Of a stretch of 7,886 nt of DNA, positions 1-6,439 are shown in pieces. The stretch is from the NCBI GenBank assembly GCA_013214275.1, contig JABSPP010000071.1, forward strand, positions 1-7,886, given 5' to 3'. How positions within the stretch are numbered: the stretch's first letter is position 1; every line of letters begins with the position of its first letter. The notes beneath the pieces are model-generated. The model was not told where the DNA came from, did not search any database, and worked only from the letters and a program-made list of their open reading frames with translations. The position numbers were made by a program, and so were the translations under genes. Source of the stretch: Flavobacteriaceae bacterium. GTDB taxonomy: Bacteria; Bacteroidota; Bacteroidia; Flavobacteriales; Flavobacteriaceae.

Positions 1-163
1 GCGTAACATCAGTTACAATAGAAATAATGATAGAATCTAATATTTTAACTCAGAAAACAAACTTTGGCAACCCTTTTCTAGGTTACCTGCACTAAATTTT
101 ATTGGAACTTTTCATGCGAACACCTTTAACCAATATTTAACAAGATAGAAATTCCTAATATTT

Positions 164-171
164 TACATTTG
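164..171 (+). promoter_or_regulatory. Putative Bacteroidota -7 promoter element for the Bat operon
   Basis: The octamer TACATTTG fits the Bacteroidota -7 consensus TAnnTTTG and is followed by C, as is common in flavobacterial promoters. It ends 26 bases before the moxR ATG, so a transcript starting about 6 bases downstream would have a leader of roughly 20 bases. A -33 element (TTG type) is not clear at the expected distance; only TTAAC near 137-141 is close. This is the best candidate for the main operon promoter. The motif is seen directly; its activity is inferred. Confidence 0.5.
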
Positions 172-197
172 CATTTACTTTTAAAGATACGCTAAAC

Positions 198-1187
198 ATG
201 GAAATAGATGTTAGAGCTGTAAATGAAAAAATTGAACGCGAGAGCGCTTTTATAGATCTACTGACAACAGAAATGAACAAGGTAATCGTAAGTCAGAGAC
301 AAATGATTGAGCGTCTGCTAATTGGTTTATTAGGTAACGGTCATATCCTTCTGGAAGGTGTCCCCGGATTGGCAAAAACCTTAGCGATTAATACGCTTTC
401 CAAAGCCGTACAAGGTTCTTTCAGCAGAATCCAATTTACCCCTGACTTGTTACCTGCAGATGTTGTAGGGACGATGATTTACAATGTGAAAAAAAATGAT
501 TTTTCCATTAAAAAAGGGCCTATTTTTGCAAATTTTGTGTTAGCAGATGAGATTAACCGTGCACCTGCCAAAGTACAATCTGCATTGTTAGAAGCTATGC
601 AGGAGCGTCAGGTAACCATTGGAGATGAAACCTTCAAATTGCAAGAGCCCTTTCTTGTCATGGCTACACAGAATCCTGTAGAACAAGAAGGAACCTACCC
701 ACTACCTGAAGCACAAGTAGATCGTTTTATGCTTAAAACCGTAATTAATTATCCAAGGTTGGAGGACGAGCAAACTATCATGCGTCAGAATTTGAACGGT
801 AGATTTGGCACAGTAAATCCAGTAGTGTCTGTTGATCAAATTATAAAAGCTAGAGAAGTGATTAACGAGGTGTATATGGATGAAAAAATTGAAAAATATA
901 TCTTGGATATTATTTTCGCCACTCGTTATCCAGACCGGTATCACCTGTCAAACCTAACCCCTTTGATTAGTTTTGGTGCTTCACCTAGAGGCAGTATCAA
1001 CTTGGCAAAAGCTGCAAAATGTTTTGCTTTTATCAAACGAAGAGGATATGTAATTCCTGAAGATGTAAGAGCTGTGGTCTATGATGTACTTCGACATAGA
1101 ATTGGAATTACCTATGAGGCAGAAGCTGAAAATATTTTATCAACAGATATTATCAATTCTATCATTAACGAAATAGAAGTACCTTAA
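198..1187 (+). CDS. moxR: MoxR-family AAA+ ATPase
   Basis: This is a cytoplasmic AAA+ ATPase of the MoxR family. These ATPases are thought to act as chaperone-like motors on VWA-domain partners encoded beside them. The 329 residues match the usual family length. Visible motifs are Walker A GVPGLAKT (54-61), Walker B FVLADE (113-118) followed by the MoxR-typical INRAPAKVQSALLEAMQER, sensor 1 in ATQNP (Asn159), the EGTYPLPEAQVDRF block with a probable arginine finger (Arg176), and sensor 2 in GASPRG (Arg264). All expected catalytic residues are present. There is no signal peptide or membrane segment. The ATG at 198 lies just after a TAnnTTTG motif with a short A-rich leader and no Shine-Dalgarno, normal for Bacteroidota. 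It is the first gene of the cluster and likely powers the downstream DUF58 and Bat proteins; that role is inferred from context. Confidence 0.96.
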   Translation: MEIDVRAVNEKIERESAFIDLLTTEMNKVIVSQRQMIERLLIGLLGNGHILLEGVPGLAKTLAINTLSKAVQGSFSRIQFTPDLLPADVVGTMIYNVKKNDFSIKKGPIFANFVLADEINRAPAKVQSALLEAMQERQVTIGDETFKLQEPFLVMATQNPVEQEGTYPLPEAQVDRFMLKTVINYPRLEDEQTIMRQNLNGRFGTVNPVVSVDQIIKAREVINEVYMDEKIEKYILDIIFATRYPDRYHLSNLTPLISFGASPRGSINLAKAAKCFAFIKRRGYVIPEDVRAVVYDVLRHRIGITYEAEAENILSTDIINSIINEIEVP

Positions 1188-1233
1188 AAATCTCAGATAT
1201 TACAACAGAGAAAGAATGTTTAATTACACGGCT

Positions 1234-1241
1234 TACATTTG
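1234..1241 (+). promoter_or_regulatory. Second TACATTTG -7-like motif, between moxR and the next gene
   Basis: TACATTTG recurs here inside the decamer TTACATTTGC, which is identical to the one upstream of moxR (163-172). It ends only 2 bases before the ATG at 1244, so transcription would begin at or inside the first codons of that frame. If active, it could serve an internal start at ATG 1277 or the DUF58 gene at 1577. No convincing -33 element is visible. It may be a chance match in AT-rich DNA. Confidence 0.2.
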
Positions 1242-1243
1242 CT

Positions 1244-1573
1244 ATGAAATACAAGATAACAAGATATAAAACCCTAATGGGGGTGAAAGAAGTTTTAGAA
1301 TTTGTTGAAAATGATTATGGGCAATGGATTGTTTATCAGGACAATAAGCCAAAATTTCATATTGACTGCTTTGATTACAGTTCAGAATCCAATCGATTGT
1401 TAAATGATTGGATCCTATCCAAACAAAGATCTATTGACCAAGTATTGAATAGCATTAATAGAAGAAATCATATAAATTTAACTTTAAAAAAGATTCCTCT
1501 ATTTGTATTAAAGGCCGAGTCCGAAACTACAGAAATTAGTTTAAAACCGTTGCCGTTGGAGTGGTTAAATTAG
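1244..1573 (+). CDS. Hypothetical protein, 109 residues, between moxR and DUF58
   Basis: I do not recognise this protein. It has 109 residues of ordinary globular composition, with three tryptophans (28, 56, 107), one cysteine (42), and no signal peptide or membrane segment, so it is probably cytoplasmic. The N-terminal third (KYKITRY, then VKEVLEFVENDYGQWIVYQ) reads like beta strands with turns; the middle is more helical. It starts 56 bases after moxR and its stop is only 3 bases before the DUF58 ATG, a spacing that suggests translation within the operon. A frame this long is unlikely by chance in such AT-rich DNA. An alternative start is ATG 1277 (98 residues). MoxR and DUF58 genes are usually adjacent in Bacteroidota, so an intervening gene is notable. 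A partner or regulator of either neighbour is possible but only inferred from position. Confidence 0.7.
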   Translation: MKYKITRYKTLMGVKEVLEFVENDYGQWIVYQDNKPKFHIDCFDYSSESNRLLNDWILSKQRSIDQVLNSINRRNHINLTLKKIPLFVLKAESETTEISLKPLPLEWLN

Positions 1574-1576
1574 CGA

Positions 1577-2446
1577 ATGAACACAAAAGAGATCCTCAAA
1601 AAAGTTCGAAAAATAGAGATCAAGACTCGCCGATTGTCAGATCACATTTTTGGAGGTGAGTACCATTCTACTTTTAAAGGAAGAGGAATGACTTTTTCCG
1701 AAGTTCGTCAATATCAATTTGGAGATGATGTCAGAGCAATTGACTGGAATGTTACTGCTCGTTACAATGAACCTTACATAAAAGTATTTGAAGAGGAGCG
1801 TGAACTTACGATGATGCTCATGGTTGATGTTTCTGCCTCTGAACTCTTTGGCACTTCTGAGCAGTTTAAAAAGGATACTATAACCGAAATTGCCGCTACT
1901 CTTGCCTTTTCTGCCATACAAAACAATGATAAAGTCGGGTTAATCTTATTTACTGATGAAATAGAATTGTTCATCCCGCCGAAAAAAGGAAAGAGTCATG
2001 TGTTGAGGATTATTAGAGACCTCATAGAATTTAAGCCAAAAAGTCGAAAAACAGATATTGCGCAGGCCTTTAAATTTCTGAGTAATGTCATGAAGAAAAA
2101 AGCCATCGTTTTTATGCTTTCTGATTTTATGACCGAGGGTTACGAAAATACTCTCAAAATTGTAGGTAACAAGCACGATATTACAGGAATTAGGGTTTAT
2201 GATAAACATGATGAAGAAATCCCAAACCTAGGAATGGTGCCTATGCTTGATGCAGAAAGCCATCAAGTACAACTGATCAATACTTCATCTAAACGTGTCA
2301 GAAAAAATTATAAAGCCAGTGCACTTCGATTGGCAGATTACTACTACTCTTCCTTTAAAAAAAGTGGTGCTGGGACAATAGACACAAGAGTCGATGAAAG
2401 CTACGTGAAAAAATTATTAGGTTATTTCAAACACAAGTGCAATTGA
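1577..2446 (+). CDS. DUF58 domain protein with VWA-like fold
   Basis: This is a 289-residue DUF58 protein, the standard partner of MoxR ATPases. The family signature is clear: GRGMTFSEVRQYQFGDDVRAIDWNVTAR spans residues 35-62. It is followed by a VWA-like domain with an apparently complete metal-ion-dependent adhesion site: DVSAS (Asp84, Ser86, Ser88), Thr159 in RKTDIAQAF and Asp183 in MLSDF. No signal peptide or membrane helix is present, unlike longer DUF58 proteins with N-terminal membrane spans, so it should be cytoplasmic like MoxR. The start ATG is 3 bases after the preceding stop, and the stop TGA overlaps an ATG that opens a five-codon mini-frame leading to the next gene. It probably binds MoxR and may link it to the membrane Bat proteins; the biochemical role of the family is unsettled. 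Confidence 0.93.
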   Translation: MNTKEILKKVRKIEIKTRRLSDHIFGGEYHSTFKGRGMTFSEVRQYQFGDDVRAIDWNVTARYNEPYIKVFEEERELTMMLMVDVSASELFGTSEQFKKDTITEIAATLAFSAIQNNDKVGLILFTDEIELFIPPKKGKSHVLRIIRDLIEFKPKSRKTDIAQAFKFLSNVMKKKAIVFMLSDFMTEGYENTLKIVGNKHDITGIRVYDKHDEEIPNLGMVPMLDAESHQVQLINTSSKRVRKNYKASALRLADYYYSSFKKSGAGTIDTRVDESYVKKLLGYFKHKCN

Positions 2447-2462
2447 TGCATAAACAAATTTG

Positions 2463-4133
2463 ATGACTTTCTTTCAAAATATAAACATCCCAAAACATAT
2501 AAACCTTAAACAAGGCCTCAAATACGTTGTTTTATTATCTTCTTTATATCTATTCCCTTTTACGATTTTTGCTCAAAAAGTACGTGTCAAAGCGGACACT
2601 ACCAACATTCGAATTGGTGAACAGTTCGAATATCAAATTACTGTAGGAGATACAGCTAACGTTATAATCCCCAAACTAGAAAGCATTACTGGATTGGAGA
2701 TTGTAGAAGACCTCCCCTTGGATACCGTCAAAAATAATTTATTTAAAAAATACATTCTCACTGGGTTCGATAGCGGTGCTTTCTACATTCCTTCTCAACA
2801 GATTTTTATACGAAATAGAGCATACATAACAGATTCTATTCTGATCAACGTTGCAACTGTTGCTGTAGATACCTTACAACAAAAAATGTTCCCTATCAAA
2901 TCAATCCAAAGTGAGCCTTGGGTATTTAACGATTTCAAGCCTTATTTGATTTGGGTTGTTCTTGGTATCCTTCTCATTGCAGCACTGATTATATACCTAA
3001 GAACACGCAAGAAAAAAGAGTCCTTAGAAAAGGCAGTTATTCCAACAATTCCTGCCTTTGAAGAGGCAATTGCTAAGTTAAAAGAACTCGATGAAAAACT
3101 TCTTTGGCAGAATAATAGGATTAAGGAATATTACACTGAGCTCACTGAAATCCTGCAAAACTACTTGGGTAAAGATGTAGAGATTCCTACTCAGGAATTA
3201 ACTTCTTCAGAAATCATTGAATTGGTAAAAACCCAGAATAAAACTAGACATTTAGAAATCGAACAACACACTTTTAAAAATCTACATCTAGTCCTTAAAA
3301 ATGCTGATTTGGTAAAATTTGCCAAATCAAAGCCCTTATCTCATGAAATAGAAGTAGACCGAAAACTGACGGAAAACATCATCAGTAATATTCAACCAAA
3401 AATAAAAGCATACAAAGCGATCATAGCCAAAGAACAAGAAATACTAACCAAGCAGGAAGAGACAGTAACACCTCAAAAAACTTCATTAGAGACTGTCAGT
3501 CCATCGGTATTAAGAAAAGTTGATCGTAAGAAAACCGTCAGAATTATTATTGCGATTGCCACGGTTATCTTGGCTGTAAATTTTGTGCCAAAGATGATCA
3601 ACCATTTGATTCCACTTAGCTCTGAGGGCCTTCTAAAAAAAGCATGGGTAACGAAAACTTATGGGGTTGCTCCTTCAATTACCATTTCTACACCTGTTGA
3701 ACTCACTAAACAACCTGATCTCGACATCCCAGATAACATCAAAAATTTGATTATTTCGTCAGGTAATTATAGTTATTCAAACAAAAGAGCTTCACTAGAG
3801 ATTGCCTTAACTACCAATAGTTTTGACTCATCAGTTCAAACAAGTCTAGATAATGCTGTTAGTGGTGCACAACGCGAGCTATCTCAAGATTTAGAAGTTA
3901 CTGATCTCACCTCTCAAATTGAAGTCATTGACATCGATGGGGTTAGTGGGAAGAAAGTGACAGGGACACTCAAAAAAAAAGGTACACCTCTTGTGTATAC
4001 TTCTATTTTTTTACTCGATAAAAATAAATTAGGAGTAATCATTTTGACCTCTTTAAAAGATGATATTGCTGCTCAAAATATTGTAGAAAAGATTGTAAAC
4101 TCTATAAAAATTGATTCGGCTTATGTGGAGTAA
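2463..4133 (+). CDS. Two-span membrane protein with BatD-like N-terminal half and extra periplasmic C-terminal domain
   Basis: I start this gene at ATG 2463 (556 residues); the TTG immediately upstream would add one residue. Order of parts: a long n-region and hydrophobic stretch forming a probable signal peptide, with cleavage after Ala37 (IFA-Q); an Ig-like beta domain (about 38-150) like the repeats of BatD; a membrane helix (161-179) followed by RTRKKK; a cytoplasmic, mainly helical domain (about 190-315) with the WQNNRIKEYYTELTEILQNYL pattern typical of the short BatD-like/DUF4381-like proteins of these operons; a charged linker; a second membrane helix (about 358-376) preceded by RKVDRKK; and a periplasmic C-terminal domain (about 390-556). 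That last domain ends in IDGVSGKK (491-498) and NSIKI (546-550), resembling PsbP/DcrB-like folds, by inspection only. Its 3' end overlaps batA by 11 bases. It may join the cytoplasmic and periplasmic parts of the Bat machinery. Confidence 0.85.
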   Translation: MTFFQNINIPKHINLKQGLKYVVLLSSLYLFPFTIFAQKVRVKADTTNIRIGEQFEYQITVGDTANVIIPKLESITGLEIVEDLPLDTVKNNLFKKYILTGFDSGAFYIPSQQIFIRNRAYITDSILINVATVAVDTLQQKMFPIKSIQSEPWVFNDFKPYLIWVVLGILLIAALIIYLRTRKKKESLEKAVIPTIPAFEEAIAKLKELDEKLLWQNNRIKEYYTELTEILQNYLGKDVEIPTQELTSSEIIELVKTQNKTRHLEIEQHTFKNLHLVLKNADLVKFAKSKPLSHEIEVDRKLTENIISNIQPKIKAYKAIIAKEQEILTKQEETVTPQKTSLETVSPSVLRKVDRKKTVRIIIAIATVILAVNFVPKMINHLIPLSSEGLLKKAWVTKTYGVAPSITISTPVELTKQPDLDIPDNIKNLIISSGNYSYSNKRASLEIALTTNSFDSSVQTSLDNAVSGAQRELSQDLEVTDLTSQIEVIDIDGVSGKKVTGTLKKKGTPLVYTSIFLLDKNKLGVIILTSLKDDIAAQNIVEKIVNSIKIDSAYVE

Positions 4134-5127
4134 TTTTGAGTTTCAACATCCAGCTTTTTTATGGTTACTTTTAGTGATCCCTTTTTTAGTGTTATGGTAC
4201 TTTTTTACCCACAGGAAAAATACTGCAGTGCTTACTATTTCCAATACGGAGGGATTTAATTCAGGTGCTGATTTTCTATCAAAATTAAAACCTTTTCTAT
4301 ATCTATTAAGGCTTCTGGCACTAAGTTTTCTGTTTATAGCACTGGCACGTCCTCAAAATGTTGCAGTAACAACTAAAATAAAAGCCAACAAGGGAATCGA
4401 TATTGTCATGGCTATTGATGTCTCTGCAAGCATGTTAGCAAAAGACTTAAAACCAAGCAGGCTTGAAGCCCTAAAAAAAGTGGCTACTAAATTTGTAAAT
4501 AGAAGACCTAACGATAGAATCGGTATTGTAGTTTATGCTGGTGAAAGTTTTACACAAACACCTATTACAAGCGATAAAGGCATTGTAAAAAGAACCATTT
4601 CTGAAATTAAATGGGGACAAATAGATGGCGGAACAGCCATTGGAATGGGGTTAGGCTCTGGTGTCAATCGTCTTAAAGATAGTAAAGCAAAAAGTAAGGT
4701 CATTATTCTCTTGACCGATGGGGTAAATAATACAGGGAATATTGATCCAAAAACCGCTACAGAGCTATCCAAAGAGTTGAACATTAAAGTCTACACTATT
4801 GGAATTGGAACCAATGGAATGGCAGAGTTTCCGTATGCGAAAAACCCGAGAACGGGAGAATTGCTCTTTAGAATGCAACAAGTAGAAATTGACGAAGACC
4901 TATTAAAGTTCATTGCATCTGAGACAGGAGGGCGATATTTTAGAGCTACCAACAATAGTAAACTACAAGAGATTTATGATGAAATTGATCAGCTAGAGAA
5001 AACAAAAATAGAAGAGCTAAAGTATACCTCATTTGATGAGAAGTATCGAATATTTGTCTTCATTGCAGGCGGATTACTATTACTAGAATTTCTGATGAGT
5101 AATACCTTGTTCAGAAGTTTTATTTAA
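4123..5127 (+). CDS. batA: BatA, membrane-anchored VWA domain protein
   Basis: This is BatA, a VWA protein of the Bacteroides aerotolerance operon, 334 residues from ATG 4123. A TTG at 4111 would add four residues, but the product from ATG begins MWSNFEFQHPAFLWLLL, the usual BatA N-terminus. It has two N-terminal membrane helices (about 10-28 and 57-75), then a VWA domain with a full MIDAS: DVSAS (Asp99, Ser101, Ser103), Thr171 in GGTAIG and Asp199 in LTDGVNN. A third helix (about 308-328) closes the protein. Positive charge in the loop between helices 1 and 2 suggests the VWA domain faces the periplasm. The start overlaps the end of the preceding gene by 11 bases, implying translational coupling. 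It is paralogous to BatB, with which it likely forms a membrane complex; the ligand is unknown. Confidence 0.95.
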   Translation: MWSNFEFQHPAFLWLLLVIPFLVLWYFFTHRKNTAVLTISNTEGFNSGADFLSKLKPFLYLLRLLALSFLFIALARPQNVAVTTKIKANKGIDIVMAIDVSASMLAKDLKPSRLEALKKVATKFVNRRPNDRIGIVVYAGESFTQTPITSDKGIVKRTISEIKWGQIDGGTAIGMGLGSGVNRLKDSKAKSKVIILLTDGVNNTGNIDPKTATELSKELNIKVYTIGIGTNGMAEFPYAKNPRTGELLFRMQQVEIDEDLLKFIASETGGRYFRATNNSKLQEIYDEIDQLEKTKIEELKYTSFDEKYRIFVFIAGGLLLLEFLMSNTLFRSFI

Positions 5128-5359
5128 CAATTGGTGAATGCTTATTTTAGAGTGTACACTTTGTAAGAATGGCTTTTACAACCAAAAATAGAGGTCTAAG
5201 ATTAAAAGCTCAACAAAAGCAAGTGATTGAATGCCTAAAGATTAAAAATAAATCTAAACAGATGAATTATTTCAATTTGAAGACTAGAATTTTTAAAACT
5301 TCAAGAATATTGAAACCGTTCAAGTTAACAGTTCAATGGAGAATTGATAAAAACATCCC
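5128..5359 (+). other. Unusually long gap between batA and batB
   Basis: This 232-base stretch is the longest space between confident genes in the window. It holds the perfect 10-base palindrome AGTGTACACT (5151-5160) overlapping a degenerate promoter-like TACACTTTG (5155-5163), with a TTG at 5131-5133 upstream. It also contains most of a 67-codon open frame of doubtful status. No hairpin with a U-tract that would suggest a terminator is evident, and I see no tRNA or recognised RNA. Confidence 0.5.
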
Positions 5360-5372
5360 ATGTATAAGATAG
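5169..5372 (+). CDS. Doubtful small basic protein, 67 residues
   Basis: This open frame lies in the batA-batB gap and overlaps the first 13 bases of batB in another frame. The product is very rich in Lys and Arg, has two Cys, and shows no signal peptide, membrane helix or recognisable domain. The other forward frames here are broken by stops. A frame of this length is somewhat unlikely by chance, but the composition (Lys, Asn, Ile) is what translating AT-rich non-coding DNA gives. A degenerate promoter-like TACACTTTG ends 5 bases before the ATG. It could be a small operon protein, a gene remnant or a chance frame; I lean towards non-coding. Confidence 0.22.
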   Translation: MAFTTKNRGLRLKAQQKQVIECLKIKNKSKQMNYFNLKTRIFKTSRILKPFKLTVQWRIDKNIPCIR

Positions 5373-6394
5373 AAGAACCCATATATTTTTATCTATTTGG
5401 AATTATCCCTGTCATTGTGACTATTTTCCTTTTTGTATGGTGGTGGAAAAAGAGAACACAACGAAAATTCTCTAACATAACACTCCTGCGTAAATTGGCA
5501 CCAGACAGTTCTGCTTTCAAATCAACATTAAAACTCATCTTTTTTATCATAGGAATTTCATTCTTGATTCTATCGCTTGTCAACCCAAAAGTAGGTGTCA
5601 AGTTAAAAACAGTAAAAAGAGAAGGTGTGGATGTAGTGTTTGCGCTAGATGTTTCCAAAAGCATGCTAGCAGAAGACATCGCTCCTAATCGGTTAGAAAA
5701 ATCAAAGCAAATTATCTCTAAAATAATTGCCCAACTAGGAAGTGATCGTGTTGGAATCATTATCTATGCTGGTAACGCCTATCCCCTTTTACCTATTACA
5801 ACAGATCATGCTGCGGCTAAGATGTTTTTACAGAATGCCAATCCCGATTTAGTTTCAAGTCAAGGAACTGCTATTAACGAAGCTTTGAATCTGGCAAAGA
5901 CTTTTTATAATAATGACGAACAAACAAATCGTTTTTTAATCATTATTTCAGATGGTGAAGATCATCAAGAAGAAAGCAAGCAGGCCATCAACATGGCTGA
6001 TGAAGGCATTAAGGTATATACAATTGGTGTGGGGACAGAAATTGGCGGTCGAATTCCACTAAAGATTAACGGTTCTCTAATTGGCTACAAGAAAGACCGA
6101 AAAGGAGAGACTGTTATCACGCAAAGAAAACCAGATGTTCTTCAAGAAATTGCTCAGTCATCAGAAGGGAGTTATATTGATGGGAACAAGACGGATAAAC
6201 CTGTGAATATGATAGAAGATGCCATAGGAAATGCTCAAAAAAGTGAATTTGAAACAAAGCAATTTTCAGATTATGAAGACCAATTTCAATGGTTTTTGGG
6301 AATTGGAATTCTATTTTTATTTTTAGATGTTTTTTTACTAGACAAAAAAACGAAATGGTTAAGAAAAGTAGATCTGTTCAATGAAGAAGATTGA
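5360..6394 (+). CDS. batB: BatB, membrane-anchored VWA domain protein
   Basis: This is BatB, 344 residues, the paralogue of BatA. It has an N-terminal helix (about 9-29), a basic loop (KKRTQRK), a second helix (about 57-74) and a VWA domain with a complete MIDAS: DVSKS (Asp97, Ser99, Ser101), Thr170 in SSQGTAINEAL and Asp198 in IISDGEDH, a motif characteristic of BatB. A C-terminal helix (about 310-327) is followed by a basic tail. The charge pattern places the loop and tail in the cytoplasm and the VWA domain in the periplasm. The DVSxSMLAxD and IGxxVYAG/VGIIIYAG stretches align well with BatA, indicating an old duplication. The ATG at 5360 gives the expected short acidic N-terminus. It sits 232 bases after batA and 45 before batC. 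Confidence 0.95.
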   Translation: MYKIEEPIYFYLFGIIPVIVTIFLFVWWWKKRTQRKFSNITLLRKLAPDSSAFKSTLKLIFFIIGISFLILSLVNPKVGVKLKTVKREGVDVVFALDVSKSMLAEDIAPNRLEKSKQIISKIIAQLGSDRVGIIIYAGNAYPLLPITTDHAAAKMFLQNANPDLVSSQGTAINEALNLAKTFYNNDEQTNRFLIIISDGEDHQEESKQAINMADEGIKVYTIGVGTEIGGRIPLKINGSLIGYKKDRKGETVITQRKPDVLQEIAQSSEGSYIDGNKTDKPVNMIEDAIGNAQKSEFETKQFSDYEDQFQWFLGIGILFLFLDVFLLDKKTKWLRKVDLFNEED

Positions 6395-6439
6395 TAAGAT
6401 TGGTCAAATTATTATTAGATTCGATTAAAATTTGAACGT

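Noticed and set aside
3..95. Open frame running in from the window edge and ending at TAA 93-95, possibly the 3' end of an upstream gene
   Set aside because: Only 30 codons are visible and the sequence (ending GNPFLGYLH) is not one I recognise. It is the only frame in the first 95 bases that could be a gene end, but the length is too short to support a call.
1637..2209. Three overlapping - strand frames opposite the DUF58 gene
   Set aside because: They are opposite a gene with intact family motifs, overlap each other and have no domain features.
4111..4122. TTG start for batA giving a 338-residue protein
   Set aside because: ATG 4123 gives the usual BatA N-terminus and a smaller overlap with the preceding gene.
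5389..5760. 123-codon - strand frame within batB
   Set aside because: Antisense shadow of the well-supported BatB VWA gene, with no recognisable domain and no promoter or context.
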